Source of the DNA: an uncultured Aquimarina sp.
GTDB lineage: Bacteria; Bacteroidota; Bacteroidia; Flavobacteriales; Flavobacteriaceae
Assembly: GCA_947503135.1 (NCBI GenBank)
Contig: CANNCQ010000001.1
Span: 62,001 to 126,000, forward strand
Length of the DNA: 64,000 bases
Reading direction: 5' to 3'
This document shows, in pieces, positions 1-7,982 of the stretch. Below the pieces are notes generated by a model, which saw only the letters and a program-made list of their open reading frames with translations, made no database searches and was not told the DNA's origin. Within the stretch, counting starts at the first letter, position 1. Each line of letters starts with the position of its first letter. Position numbers and translations under genes: made by a program.

Positions 1-12
1 AACCTATGTTAC
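1..12 (+). promoter_or_regulatory. Crp/Fnr-type operator, 5' end cut by window
   Basis: The window opens inside a copy of the palindrome TGTAAC-N4-GTTAC: AAC-CTAT-GTTAC is visible. A -7-like element TAATTTTA lies at 35-42, with the same spacing seen at nine other sites. It would drive the persulfide dioxygenase-like gene. Confidence 0.6.
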
Positions 13-68
13 TGTGAAGAGTGTAAACTCTAATTAATTTTACATTATATAATTAAAAAACAAAAAAG

Positions 69-1475
69 ATGAACGTTGAACAAATCTATACGGGTTGCCT
101 TGCTCAAGGAGCCTATTATATCGAGAGTAATGGAGAAGTTGCCATTATTGATCCGTTGAGAGAGGTAAAACCATATTTAGATAGAGCCAAACTCGACGAT
201 GCAAAAATTAAATATATTTTTGAAACACATTTTCACGCAGATTTCGTAAGTGGTCATGTGACATTAGCAAAAGAGACAGGAGCACCTATAGTTTTTGGTC
301 CTAATGCAAACCCTAGTTTTGACGCTGCTATTGCAAAAGATGGTCAAGAGTTCAAATTAGGAGATGTAACTATTGTCGCTTTGCATACGCCTGGACATAC
401 AATGGAAAGTACTACCTATTTATTAAGAGATAAAGACGGAAAAGATCACGCTATTTTTAGTGGAGACACTTTGTTTCTTGGAGACGTAGGAAGACCAGAT
501 TTAGCTCAAAAAATGGGTGTCTTAACAGAAAAAGATTTAGCAGGATTTTTATATGACAGCTTACGCGAAAAAATAATGACACTTGCTGATGATGTTACTG
601 TATACCCTGCTCACGGAGCTGGTTCCGCCTGTGGTAAGAATATGATGAAAGAGACAGTGGATACTTTAGGCAACCAGAAGCAAATGAACTATGCTTTGCG
701 AGCTGATATGACTAAAGAAGAGTTTATTGCCGAAGTAATAGATGGTTTATTACCTCCACCACAATATTTTCCTTTAAATGTAAAAATGAATAAGGAAGGA
801 TATGAAGATATTGATAAAGTTTTAAAAAGAGGGACTCAAGAGTTATCTCCAGAGGCATTTGAAGCAGCAGCTAACGAAACTGGTGCCATTGTCTTAGACG
901 TTCGTCATCAAGATGATTTTGCTAAAGGACACATACCTAGATCTATTTTTATTGGATTGGACGGTAGTTTTGCGCCTTGGGTTGGTGCTTTAATTGCAGA
1001 TGTAAAGCAACCAATATTATTAGTTACAGAACCAGGACGTGAAGAAGAAACTGTAATTAGGCTTTCAAGGGTTGGATTTGACAACACATTAGGTTACTTA
1101 AAAGGCGGTTTTGATGCTTGGAAAAAAGGAACTATGGATTTTGATGGAGTTAGTTCCATTACTGCAGATGTATTTAAAAAAGAATTAGATAAGGGAAATC
1201 AAGCTGTATTTGATGTTCGTAAAAAAAGTGAATACTTATCAGAACACGTATTAGATGCAATAAACACGCCATTGGATTTTTTAAATGATCACCTAACTGA
1301 GTTCCCGGAAAAACCATTTTTTGTGCATTGTGCAGGAGGTTATAGAAGTATGATTGCTTCTTCTATTTTAAAAAGTCGTGGTATCCATAATCTAATAAAC
1401 GTTAAAGGCGGTTTTAAAGCTATTCAAGAAGCTGGTGTAAAAGTTTCAGAATTTGTTTGTCCTTCAACACTTTAA
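69..1475 (+). CDS. MBL-fold/rhodanese protein, persulfide dioxygenase-like
   Basis: The protein has 468 residues. An N-terminal metallo-beta-lactamase fold carries the metal motif THFHADFVSGH (H54, H56, D58, H63), then HTPGHT and SGDTLFLGDVGRPD, as in the ETHE1/BlhA persulfide dioxygenase family. Two rhodanese domains follow. The first (about 265-360) has no cysteine in its active-site loop and should be inactive. The second has the loop CAGGYRS with C421 and looks active. Family knowledge suggests oxidation of glutathione persulfide or a related persulfide to sulfite, coupled to sulfur transfer, in the cytoplasm. A Crp/Fnr-type operator lies just upstream, and rhodanese genes follow on the same strand. 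The exact substrate is inferred; other MBL-rhodanese fusions have only been studied in part. Confidence 0.88.
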   Translation: MNVEQIYTGCLAQGAYYIESNGEVAIIDPLREVKPYLDRAKLDDAKIKYIFETHFHADFVSGHVTLAKETGAPIVFGPNANPSFDAAIAKDGQEFKLGDVTIVALHTPGHTMESTTYLLRDKDGKDHAIFSGDTLFLGDVGRPDLAQKMGVLTEKDLAGFLYDSLREKIMTLADDVTVYPAHGAGSACGKNMMKETVDTLGNQKQMNYALRADMTKEEFIAEVIDGLLPPPQYFPLNVKMNKEGYEDIDKVLKRGTQELSPEAFEAAANETGAIVLDVRHQDDFAKGHIPRSIFIGLDGSFAPWVGALIADVKQPILLVTEPGREEETVIRLSRVGFDNTLGYLKGGFDAWKKGTMDFDGVSSITADVFKKELDKGNQAVFDVRKKSEYLSEHVLDAINTPLDFLNDHLTEFPEKPFFVHCAGGYRSMIASSILKSRGIHNLINVKGGFKAIQEAGVKVSEFVCPSTL

Positions 1476-1484
1476 AATGAAATT

Positions 1485-1776
1485 ATGATAAATATCCAAC
1501 AGACTGAATGGAAGGAATTAATTGCTAATGACACAAATGCTGTCGTTATAAATGATAGAACTCCAAGCGAGTGTGCAGAATATATGTAGGAAATGCTATG
1601 ATGATCGATTTAATAAATTTTCAAATCGGAAATTAAAAAATTACTATGTCTATTGCAGAAGTGGAAATCGAAGCGGTCAGGCTTACCTATTATTAGGAGA
1701 ATAAGGTATTAATAATACTTTTAATCTTAATGGAAGTATGCTTGTTTGGACTAGAAAGACAGTAATTCCTGCGTAA
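1485..1776 (+). pseudogene. Decayed rhodanese gene
   Basis: An ATG at 1485 starts a rhodanese-like frame (residues include DRTPSECAEYM) that stops after 34 codons. A second piece in another frame has the active loop YCRSGNRSGQ, and a third segment ends NLNGSMLVWT. The order of these pieces matches an intact rhodanese, so this is a remnant with at least one stop, a deletion around the middle and another stop. It lies directly behind the persulfide dioxygenase-like gene and probably once formed an operon with it. Confidence 0.72.
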
Positions 1777-1830
1777 AAAGATATTGATTCCAAAGTACAA
1801 ACCACTTATTGTACTATTAGTTAGTAGAAA

Positions 1831-1866
1831 AGAGAGGTAGTCTATTATGACGACCTCTTTTTTTGT
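1831..1866 (+). terminator. Rho-independent terminator
   Basis: The inverted repeat AGAGGTAGTC / GACGACCTCT (one mismatch, 8-base loop) is followed by a run of T. It closes the first transcription unit, before the operator at 1882. Confidence 0.75.
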
Positions 1867-1881
1867 TTTTGGTGGTCTATG

Positions 1882-1897
1882 TGTAACCTGAGTTACT
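1882..1897 (+). promoter_or_regulatory. Crp/Fnr-type operator and promoter of rhodanese operon
   Basis: TGTAAC-CTGA-GTTACT with a -7 element TACCTTTG at 1919-1926 (matches TAnnTTTG). The -7 element begins 37 bp after the palindrome begins. Transcription would start near 1932. Confidence 0.75.
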
Positions 1898-1938
1898 TAT
1901 AAGTTTAGAATCTGAAGTTACCTTTGATAGAAAAATTA

Positions 1939-2304
1939 ATGAAATACATTTTTATAATTATGTCATTTTTCTCTTTTCTATTTGGGTCCAATACACAACA
2001 AAACGATATTATTAAAATCCTTGATCCAGTCTCTTTTAAAACGGGAATCAATTCAAAAAAAGTTCAGTTAGTTGACGTAAGAACACCTAATGAATACAAT
2101 GGTGGTCACATCAAAAATGCAAAGAATATTGATTTCTTTAATCAATCAGACTTCTTAAAAGAATTTAACAAGCTCAATAAAGAAGAGCCTATTTACCTTT
2201 ATTGTCGCTCTGGTAATAGGAGTCAAAAAGCTGCTCAAAAATTGGATAGCCTAGGGTTTAAAAAAATCTTCGATTTGAGAGGTGGTTATATGAATTGGAA
2301 CTAA
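1939..2304 (+). CDS. Single-domain rhodanese, exported
   Basis: The protein has 121 residues from the ATG at 1939: a short hydrophobic N-terminus (residues 2-16, probably a signal peptide) and one rhodanese domain with DVRTPNEY and the active loop CRSGNRS (C89). It should transfer sulfane sulfur in the periplasm or at the membrane. An in-frame TTG at 1924 lies inside the -7 element, so it cannot be the start. The ATG at 1939 leaves a leader of only a few bases, and the ATG at 1960 is an alternative. It is followed after 16 bp by a cysteine-less rhodanese relative. Confidence 0.85.
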   Translation: MKYIFIIMSFFSFLFGSNTQQNDIIKILDPVSFKTGINSKKVQLVDVRTPNEYNGGHIKNAKNIDFFNQSDFLKEFNKLNKEEPIYLYCRSGNRSQKAAQKLDSLGFKKIFDLRGGYMNWN

Positions 2305-2320
2305 TCTAAAAAAACAGAAA

Positions 2321-2620
2321 ATGATAATAGCAAGTGGTTTTATATGGCATAGCTTTTTGAAACAAGATCCTGACGCGATTGTTCTATGCGTAGAATCGAA
2401 AGAAAAAAGCGAAGCTATATTAAGATTTGGAGCAATAGAAGCTCCATTATCTAATGAAGGAGAATTCAATCAGTATCTGCGCCATCTTGATAAGGCAAAG
2501 CACTATTACATCTATAGTAAAACAGGCGTTAAAGGTGAATTGGCTTGTCGATTAATGGAAGAAGCTGGTTTTAATGAAACAATTAATCTCGATGGTGGTT
2601 TAATAAATTTTAAAGTTTAG
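2321..2620 (+). CDS. Rhodanese-like protein without catalytic cysteine
   Basis: The protein has 99 residues. The second half follows the rhodanese pattern (YYIYSKTGVKGE, then a glycine-rich GFNETINLDGG end), but the residue equal to the catalytic Cys is Ser. No signal peptide is visible. It lies 16 bp behind the active rhodanese in the same operon and ends before a terminator. It may be a regulatory or persulfide-binding partner, which is inference, or simply an inactive relic that is still translated. Confidence 0.65.
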   Translation: MIIASGFIWHSFLKQDPDAIVLCVESKEKSEAILRFGAIEAPLSNEGEFNQYLRHLDKAKHYYIYSKTGVKGELACRLMEEAGFNETINLDGGLINFKV

Positions 2621-2636
2621 GAAGCAAGAGTAAATC

Positions 2637-2676
2637 AAAAAAAAGGAGTCATTAATTTGGCTCCTTTTTTTTTTGA
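2637..2676 (+). terminator. Rho-independent terminator
   Basis: AAAAGGAG and CTCCTTTT arms flank a 12-base loop, followed by a long T run. It separates the rhodanese operon from the next operator. Confidence 0.75.
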
Positions 2677-2680
2677 CTTG

Positions 2681-2696
2681 TGTAACCTAGGTTACT
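2681..2696 (+). promoter_or_regulatory. Crp/Fnr-type operator
   Basis: TGTAAC-CTAG-GTTACT, a perfect palindrome core. The -7-like sequence TAACTTG (2718-2724, shorter than consensus by one base) starts 37 bp after the site. It serves the HMA/DUF202/cytochrome c operon. Confidence 0.7.
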
Positions 2697-2743
2697 GCAC
2701 ACGTTAGACTTTCACAATAACTTGCTCATATAAATTAAAATAT

Positions 2744-3010
2744 ATGAGAACATCTATAATTGTACAAAACTTAAAATGCGGTGGTTGTGCAAATACAATT
2801 ACTACAAAATTATCTCAGCTTGAGAATGTGACAAACATACTCGTAGATACTGAGTCATCTACTGTTTCCTTTGTAGCTATAAGTTCAGAAGATGCATTAT
2901 TAGTAAAGGAAAAGCTAAAAACATTAGGGTATCCTTCTATTGAAGATGCAAATGGAGTGCTTTCTAAAGCAAAGTCTTTTGTAAGCTGTGCTACAGGAAA
3001 AATGAAATAA
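2744..3010 (+). CDS. HMA-domain metal-binding protein
   Basis: The protein has 88 residues. A heavy-metal-associated fold carries the metal loop LKCGGCANT near the N-terminus and the usual LGYPS segment at the end of the domain. An added tail (AKSFVSCATGK) carries one more cysteine. HMA proteins bind Cu(I) or similar soft metals and hand them on. A paralogue with the same tail is encoded at 7116-7385. The stop overlaps the start of the next gene by one base, so the two are probably translated together. Confidence 0.85.
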   Translation: MRTSIIVQNLKCGGCANTITTKLSQLENVTNILVDTESSTVSFVAISSEDALLVKEKLKTLGYPSIEDANGVLSKAKSFVSCATGKMK

Positions 3011-3270
3011 TGGAGCATCTAATTCTATCCCTTACAGATAAACTAGCAATAGATAGAACTAAGCTTGCTAATAAAAGGACTTTTCTAGCTTATTTCAGAA
3101 CGTTTATTGTTTTTTTAAGTTCTGGTTTTGCCATTATAAAACTTGATCTGTTGATAGAAATAAGATGGATAGGTATTATGCTTATAATCATAGCTCCTAT
3201 CCTATTCTTAATTGGCTTAGTTAGGTTTTTATATGTCAAAAGAAGTATTAAAAAATACTACATCTCTTAA
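3010..3270 (+). CDS. DUF202 family membrane protein
   Basis: The protein has 86 residues. The N-terminal segment with LANKRTFLAYFRTFIVF is typical of DUF202 (YidH-like) proteins, followed by two hydrophobic segments (about 28-45 and 51-75). The function of the family is unknown. It overlaps the HMA gene by one base and belongs to the same operon. Confidence 0.75.
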   Translation: MEHLILSLTDKLAIDRTKLANKRTFLAYFRTFIVFLSSGFAIIKLDLLIEIRWIGIMLIIIAPILFLIGLVRFLYVKRSIKKYYIS

Positions 3271-3313
3271 TTTAAAAACATAAACAGTATCACGCAAAAT
3301 TCTTGTTTGTACT

Positions 3314-3580
3314 ATGAAACATACAGATAAGATAACTATTCAAGTGGTTTTTAAAAGTACGACAGACAAAATTCTATTAGTAACAATGGTAAAAGGACAA
3401 TTTTTAAATAAACAAAATTTTACAAGAAAAGAGAAATTAGTTATGATAAAAGGTACGGCAAAAGTTACTTTACATTCTCAACAACATAATCTTATTATAG
3501 GAAATACATTGTCTATTGCTCCAGGTTTACAGTATAATATTCAATCCATCACGACTTGCCAAATTCTAATCTCAAAATAA
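3314..3580 (+). CDS. Small cupin-like protein
   Basis: The protein has 88 residues. The pattern of beta strands with KLVMIKGTAKVTL and GNTLSIAPGLQYNI fits a single small cupin barrel. The cupin metal-binding histidines are not clear, so an enzyme function cannot be claimed. It lies between DUF202 and the cytochrome c gene in the same direction. Confidence 0.55.
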   Translation: MKHTDKITIQVVFKSTTDKILLVTMVKGQFLNKQNFTRKEKLVMIKGTAKVTLHSQQHNLIIGNTLSIAPGLQYNIQSITTCQILISK

Positions 3581-3588
3581 ATTTATTT

Positions 3589-4197
3589 ATGAAAAAATAT
3601 TTAAGTACACTATCTATAATTTCTTTAGCACTACTACTGGTTAGTTGTAACGATACTAAAAAAGCTAATTACTCAAATCAAACCGATGTTGAAGTAAAAA
3701 CGACAATCTATACAGCCAGTAATCATCCGGGAAAAAAAATAATGGAGAGTAAGTGTTACGTATGCCATAACCCATCTACAGATCACGATAGTAGAATTGC
3801 ACCACCTATGGTTGCGATTAAATCACACTATCTAAGTAACGATACATCTAAAGAAGAGTTTACCAATGCTGTATGGAGCTTTGTAAAACAACCTTCTAAG
3901 GATAAGACAAAGATGAGAGGTGCTGTAAAACGTTTTGGAGTAATGCCTTACCAACCATTTTCAGAAGAAGATATTAAGCTCATTTCTGATTATATGTATG
4001 ATTTTAAAATTGATGAGCCAGAGTGGTTTAAAGAGCATATTGAAGAAGAGAGTAATGGTAAAATGAAGCACAGAAATAGTGGTAAGAAAGATGAGAGTTC
4101 CGCTTCCGCGAAATCGAGTTTGCGAGATTCACGACCAGAGGGAGAGCAAAGCGTTAAAGCAAACACACCAGTAATCGAGGCCAAGAATATGCTTTGA
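3589..4197 (+). CDS. c-type cytochrome lipoprotein, probably frameshifted 5' part of a fusion
   Basis: From the ATG at 3589 the protein has 202 residues: a lipoprotein signal with lipobox cysteine C20, a haem-binding CYVCH motif (56-60) and a likely Met ligand in FGVMPYQPF. It should be a membrane-anchored periplasmic electron carrier. The last ~45 residues are low-complexity and end abruptly. The following reading frame (4226) continues with a haem-binding DUF3365 domain whose own N-terminus is missing. The sequence between them (4180-4225) reads as a continuous protein only if about two single bases are added, one in the A5 run at 4203-4207. The intact gene was probably a cytochrome c-DUF3365 fusion spanning 3589-4645. 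Confidence 0.75.
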   Translation: MKKYLSTLSIISLALLLVSCNDTKKANYSNQTDVEVKTTIYTASNHPGKKIMESKCYVCHNPSTDHDSRIAPPMVAIKSHYLSNDTSKEEFTNAVWSFVKQPSKDKTKMRGAVKRFGVMPYQPFSEEDIKLISDYMYDFKIDEPEWFKEHIEEESNGKMKHRNSGKKDESSASAKSSLRDSRPEGEQSVKANTPVIEAKNML

Positions 4198-4225
4198 ATA
4201 CTAAAAAGAACTGGGTAAAAACCTA

Positions 4226-4645
4226 ATGGGTACCATTCAAAAAAAGGGAACTCTTGAGGCAGTTACCTTTTGTAATAAACAAGCCTATCCTATTACAGAC
4301 AGTATGGCGGTGGCACAAAATGCAACTATAAGACGCGTGTCTAATAAACCGCGCAACCCAGAAAATCAAGTAAATGCTAAAGAGCTGGGTATTATAAAGC
4401 GATTTAAAAAAGCAATAGCAAGCAATGAAGAATACCAACCCGTAACTGAAATTGAAAATGGTATGGTAAAATTTTATGCCCCAATAACAACAAACTCAAT
4501 GTGTTTACAATGTCATGGTAGTCCTGAAAAAAATATTGAGCCTAAAGTGCTTACAGCGCTAACAAATCTTTATCCTGAAGATAAAGCAATAGGTTATGAT
4601 GTTAATACAGTACGTGGTATCTGGAGTATCACTTATAAGCAATAA
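4226..4645 (+). CDS. DUF3365 (Tll0287-like) haem protein, probably the 3' part of a split fusion
   Basis: The protein has 139 residues. It carries typical DUF3365 features: an N-terminal Cys in FCNKQAYP, IRRVSNKPRNPEN, and the haem motif CLQCH (93-97). The domain normally has an extra helix (here encoded as KELGKNLM just upstream, in frame but after a stop), so the ATG at 4226 is likely internal to the domain. There is no signal peptide of its own, which also argues that it was once joined to the cytochrome c gene upstream. It may be a haem-based redox or ligand sensor, or an electron carrier. Confidence 0.7.
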   Translation: MGTIQKKGTLEAVTFCNKQAYPITDSMAVAQNATIRRVSNKPRNPENQVNAKELGIIKRFKKAIASNEEYQPVTEIENGMVKFYAPITTNSMCLQCHGSPEKNIEPKVLTALTNLYPEDKAIGYDVNTVRGIWSITYKQ

Positions 4646-4646
4646 A

Positions 4647-5369
4647 ATGAAACAATTTATTATTACTTTGTTTATAGTAATACCTCTTTTAAATGTCACT
4701 GCGCAAGACATAGAAACTCACTACAGTAGTTGGAATACTATTAACATTAATAAAAAACTGAATAATAAATGGTCTGTAAATACCGAGTTTAATTTTAGAC
4801 GCACTAATTTTTTAAGAGATTGGGAGCAGTTTATTATTAGGCCATTTGTGCACTATACCTTTGAGAATGATTTAGATATAGCAGTGGGTTATAGCTATAT
4901 AAAAAACTATAATTACTCAGGTTATAGCACGCCCATCGATGCTATAGAACATAACATATTTCAACAGCTTACTATAAAGCACAAATTTTCTACGTTTTCT
5001 TTTGATCATAGATTACGATTTGAAGAGCGCTTTCAACAAAACGTTATTGAAACTGAAACTAATTCCTATACCATAGATGGGGTAAAGTATAGAAATCGTT
5101 TTAGATATAAATTTGAGATAACCGTACCCTTAAAAACATTTACATCTAATCGGGCTTTAAGCTTAGTGGTGTATAACGAAGCACACTTAGATTTTGGCAA
5201 TGGTCTTAGACCAGAAAAACTAGATCAAAACTGGATGTTTTTAGGTTTTAGTTTTCGCGCAAGCGAGCATATAAAAATTCGTACAGGCTATCACGATATT
5301 TATGCAAAAAGAGGTGATCTATTTATTAATAATCAAGTTTGGGAAACTACATTAACTTACAAAATATAA
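4647..5369 (+). CDS. DUF2490 outer-membrane protein
   Basis: The protein has 240 residues from the ATG at 4647, which follows the preceding stop by one base. A signal peptide ends near TAQ, then comes a beta-rich body with the DUF2490 pattern (alternating hydrophobic strands, LRFEERF, FRASEHIKIRTGY). Probably a small outer-membrane barrel. The role is unknown. Confidence 0.8.
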   Translation: MKQFIITLFIVIPLLNVTAQDIETHYSSWNTININKKLNNKWSVNTEFNFRRTNFLRDWEQFIIRPFVHYTFENDLDIAVGYSYIKNYNYSGYSTPIDAIEHNIFQQLTIKHKFSTFSFDHRLRFEERFQQNVIETETNSYTIDGVKYRNRFRYKFEITVPLKTFTSNRALSLVVYNEAHLDFGNGLRPEKLDQNWMFLGFSFRASEHIKIRTGYHDIYAKRGDLFINNQVWETTLTYKI

Positions 5370-5370
5370 A

Positions 5371-5901
5371 ATGAGTAAAATTAAGATTACATTAATTCTA
5401 ATCTTCGCTACGGTTTTTCAAATAAACGCACAAGAGCATAAAGGACATATTGAAAAATACGATGATGGTCGTGGATTTAGAATAGCAGGAATTATCGGTC
5501 ACACACTTATTAATACAGAAGGTGTTGATAATGTATTTGTGCCTTCTTGGGGACTAGATGTTGAGTATTGGTTTAATCACAAGTGGGGACTTGGACTTCA
5601 TAACGATATGGAAATAGAGACTTTTATTATCCGCAATTCTGATAATGAAGAAATAGAAAGGGTAAATCCTCTAGTATTTACTTTGGATGCTTTATATCAA
5701 TTTGGAGGAGGTTTTGTTGTTACATTAGGTCCAGGTATAGAATTAGAAAAAAAAGAATCCTTTTATTTATTCAGGGTAGGAATTGAATATGAAAAAGATA
5801 TTAGTGACTCATTATATGTATTACCAAGTTTGTTTTTAGACCAACGATTTGATGGTTATAATACGTGGAATATTGGTTTAGGAATTGGCTTAAAGTTGTA
5901 A
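5371..5901 (+). CDS. Outer-membrane beta-barrel-like protein
   Basis: The protein has 176 residues with a signal peptide (cleavage near INAQ). Beta strands alternate, with many Gly and aromatic residues (WGLDVEYWF, GGGFVVTLGPG), and the C-terminus alternates hydrophobic residues as in barrel proteins. It follows the DUF2490 gene after 1 bp and is probably its operon partner. No specific function is recognised. Confidence 0.65.
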   Translation: MSKIKITLILIFATVFQINAQEHKGHIEKYDDGRGFRIAGIIGHTLINTEGVDNVFVPSWGLDVEYWFNHKWGLGLHNDMEIETFIIRNSDNEEIERVNPLVFTLDALYQFGGGFVVTLGPGIELEKKESFYLFRVGIEYEKDISDSLYVLPSLFLDQRFDGYNTWNIGLGIGLKL

Positions 5902-6079
5902 AATATATTTTATTGAATAAAGAAAGGCATATTATTGAGTGTATTGGCGATCTACCCATTTTTTCTTTTGCAAGGAATGTCTTAGCAATAAAAGAACTAA
6001 TGGTTTTCTAAGTTAGTTATAATTGTTAAAATGTTATTGGATTTTATTGATTTTTAAAATGTTTTGTAAAGAAATAATT

Positions 6080-6580
6080 ATGAAAATATATATATTAATT
6101 TTTATAGCAACTTTGTCCGTATTTACAACAGTATTTGCACAAAAAGAGGTGTTAAATCCTAAGTTTGGGAGTATGCTCAATAGTTTGTTAGCTCATAATG
6201 TAAAAGAGGTTCTTCCAAACAATATACCTAAAGATAGTACGATTGTTTTTTTAGATACTAGAGAAAAAAAAGAATTTAAGGTTAGTCACATTAAAAACGC
6301 TACTTGGGTAGGATTCTCATCGTTTAACCTTAAAAAAATTAATACTATTCCTAAGGATAAAAAAATAGTTGTGTATTGTACTGTAGGTTACCGAAGTGAA
6401 AAAATAACCGAAAAATTAGTTAAATCGGGTTATACAAATGTTTCAAACTTATATGGAGGTATTTTTGAATGGGTTCATCAAAACCAAACTGTAGTAAATG
6501 ATAAAGGTGTTACAGAAGAGGTGCATACATATGATAAAGTTTGGGCTCAATGGCTAGACAAAGGAATTAAGAAATATTAA
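6080..6580 (+). CDS. Exported rhodanese
   Basis: The protein has 166 residues from the ATG at 6080. A signal peptide (residues 1-20, ending VFA) precedes one rhodanese domain with LDTREKKEF and the active loop CTVGYRS (C100). A C-terminal extension (VTEEVHTYDKVWAQWL) is common in this subfamily. Periplasmic sulfur transfer is likely. The frame is open further upstream to 6023, but the 6080 start gives a proper signal peptide. It begins a second rhodanese/HMA cluster. Confidence 0.82.
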   Translation: MKIYILIFIATLSVFTTVFAQKEVLNPKFGSMLNSLLAHNVKEVLPNNIPKDSTIVFLDTREKKEFKVSHIKNATWVGFSSFNLKKINTIPKDKKIVVYCTVGYRSEKITEKLVKSGYTNVSNLYGGIFEWVHQNQTVVNDKGVTEEVHTYDKVWAQWLDKGIKKY

Positions 6581-6591
6581 AAATCAATAAA

Positions 6592-6960
6592 ATGAAGCAT
6601 TTAGTTATTATATGTATACTACTGTTGACTATTTCCTGTAGAGGGCAAAATGAAGTAAAAAACATTAAAATTAGTATTGAAATCTTACAAAAAGAAGCTA
6701 TAGGTAAAGATGTACAATTGGTAGATGTACGAACAGCTAAAGAATATAACATAGGCCATATCGATGATGCAATTAATATTGATATTTCGAATAAAGAGAA
6801 ATTTAAAGAAGAAGTAAGTAAATTAGATAAGAGTAAGCCAATCTATATTTATTGTCATATGGGAGGACGTAGCAATCGGGCAAGTAAACTACTAGAAAAT
6901 AAGGGCTTTATAGAAATTTATGATTTCTCTGGTGGATGGAAAACTTGGAGTAAACAATAA
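6592..6960 (+). CDS. Rhodanese lipoprotein
   Basis: The protein has 122 residues. A lipoprotein signal (LLLTISC, lipid-modified C16) and a rhodanese domain with DVRTAKEY and the active loop CHMGGRS (C88) are visible. It resembles the rhodanese at 1939-2304 and lies 11 bp after the previous rhodanese gene, so the two are probably co-transcribed. It should be tethered to the periplasmic face of a membrane. Confidence 0.85.
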   Translation: MKHLVIICILLLTISCRGQNEVKNIKISIEILQKEAIGKDVQLVDVRTAKEYNIGHIDDAINIDISNKEKFKEEVSKLDKSKPIYIYCHMGGRSNRASKLLENKGFIEIYDFSGGWKTWSKQ

Positions 6961-6964
6961 GCCT

Positions 6965-7102
6965 ATGACAGATAAAGAACAGTACGAAGCAATAGCAAAA
7001 GAAATACATAGTGATACGAGTCCTGTTGGTATAGATGCCAAGAAAACTCATATTCTTATTCTTCAAAAATTAACACAAATTGAAGAGCGTTTAAAAAAAT
7101 AG
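6965..7102 (+). CDS. Small hypothetical protein (45 aa)
   Basis: The ATG at 6965 follows the rhodanese stop by four bases. The product is charged and probably helical (IHSDTSPVGIDAKKTHILILQKLTQIEERLK). This pattern (SPVGIDAKKTH) appears conserved-like, but I cannot name a family. It sits in the rhodanese-HMA operon. Confidence 0.6.
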   Translation: MTDKEQYEAIAKEIHSDTSPVGIDAKKTHILILQKLTQIEERLKK

Positions 7103-7115
7103 AAAAAAATAAGGG

Positions 7116-7385
7116 ATGAGGAAAACTATAGAAGTACAGAATTTAAAATGTGGCGGTTGTGCAAATACTATTATTACAAAGCTAGAAGCTTTGGATGCAA
7201 TAACTGAGGTGTATATTGGCATTGAAACATCAAAAGTCACCTTTAACTACACATCAACTAATAATCTTGAACTCGCAGAAAATAAACTAATACAATTGGG
7301 CTATCCATCAATAGGATTAGATAACCCATTAACGGCTAAAGCTAAATCTTTTGTAAGCTGTGCAGTAGGTAAATATCATAATTAA
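7116..7385 (+). CDS. HMA-domain metal-binding protein, paralogue
   Basis: The protein has 89 residues. It is nearly the same in layout as the 2744-3010 protein: metal loop LKCGGCANT, LGYPSI and the tail AKSFVSCAVGK. It probably carries Cu(I). The stop codon is immediately followed by the methyltransferase ATG. Together with the rhodanese at 6592 it looks like a duplicated version of the 1.9-3.0 kb block. Confidence 0.85.
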   Translation: MRKTIEVQNLKCGGCANTIITKLEALDAITEVYIGIETSKVTFNYTSTNNLELAENKLIQLGYPSIGLDNPLTAKAKSFVSCAVGKYHN

Positions 7386-7982
7386 ATGAATTTAGATAGT
7401 AATTATTGGGAAAATAGATATCAAGAAGGCTCTGCTAGATGGGATCTTGGTGTGGTATCTCCACCTCTAAAAAAATATATAGACCAATTAGAAAATAAAG
7501 AATTAAAAATTCTAATACCAGGAGCTGGAAATTCTTATGAAGCTGAATATTTGTTTCGCCAAGGTTTTAAAAATGTATATGTTGCAGATCTTGCCAGCTC
7601 ACCACTTAAAAACATAAAGTCTCGCGTTCCTAAATTTCCCGACTCACAATTGTTACAGATTAATTTTTTTGATATTGAACAAAAGTTTGATCTTATTATT
7701 GAGCAGACTTTTTTTTGTGCTATAGATCCATCATTGCGAGAGCAATATGTTATTCAGGCAGCTCGTATACTAAATAAAGGAGGTAAAATCGTTGGATTAC
7801 TTTTTGATGCACCATTGTATGAAGATCATCCACCCTTTGGAGGTAGTAAAAAAGAATATGAAAACAAGTTTTCAACTAATTTTGTAATAAATACAATGGA
7901 GGCTTCTACTAATTCTGTTAATTCTAGAAATGGGAGAGAGTTATTTATAAACCTAAATGTAAAAAGAGCAATCCAGAATTGA
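7386..7982 (+). CDS. TPMT-like SAM-dependent S-methyltransferase
   Basis: The protein has 198 residues. It begins with YWENRYQEGSARWDLGVVSPPL, the signature of the thiopurine S-methyltransferase family, followed by the SAM loop LIPGAGNSYEAEYL. Members methylate small thiols, selenols or sulfide. In this setting, methylation of sulfide or a small persulfide is a reasonable guess. The start codon directly follows the HMA stop codon, implying translational coupling. Confidence 0.78.
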   Translation: MNLDSNYWENRYQEGSARWDLGVVSPPLKKYIDQLENKELKILIPGAGNSYEAEYLFRQGFKNVYVADLASSPLKNIKSRVPKFPDSQLLQINFFDIEQKFDLIIEQTFFCAIDPSLREQYVIQAARILNKGGKIVGLLFDAPLYEDHPPFGGSKKEYENKFSTNFVINTMEASTNSVNSRNGRELFINLNVKRAIQN

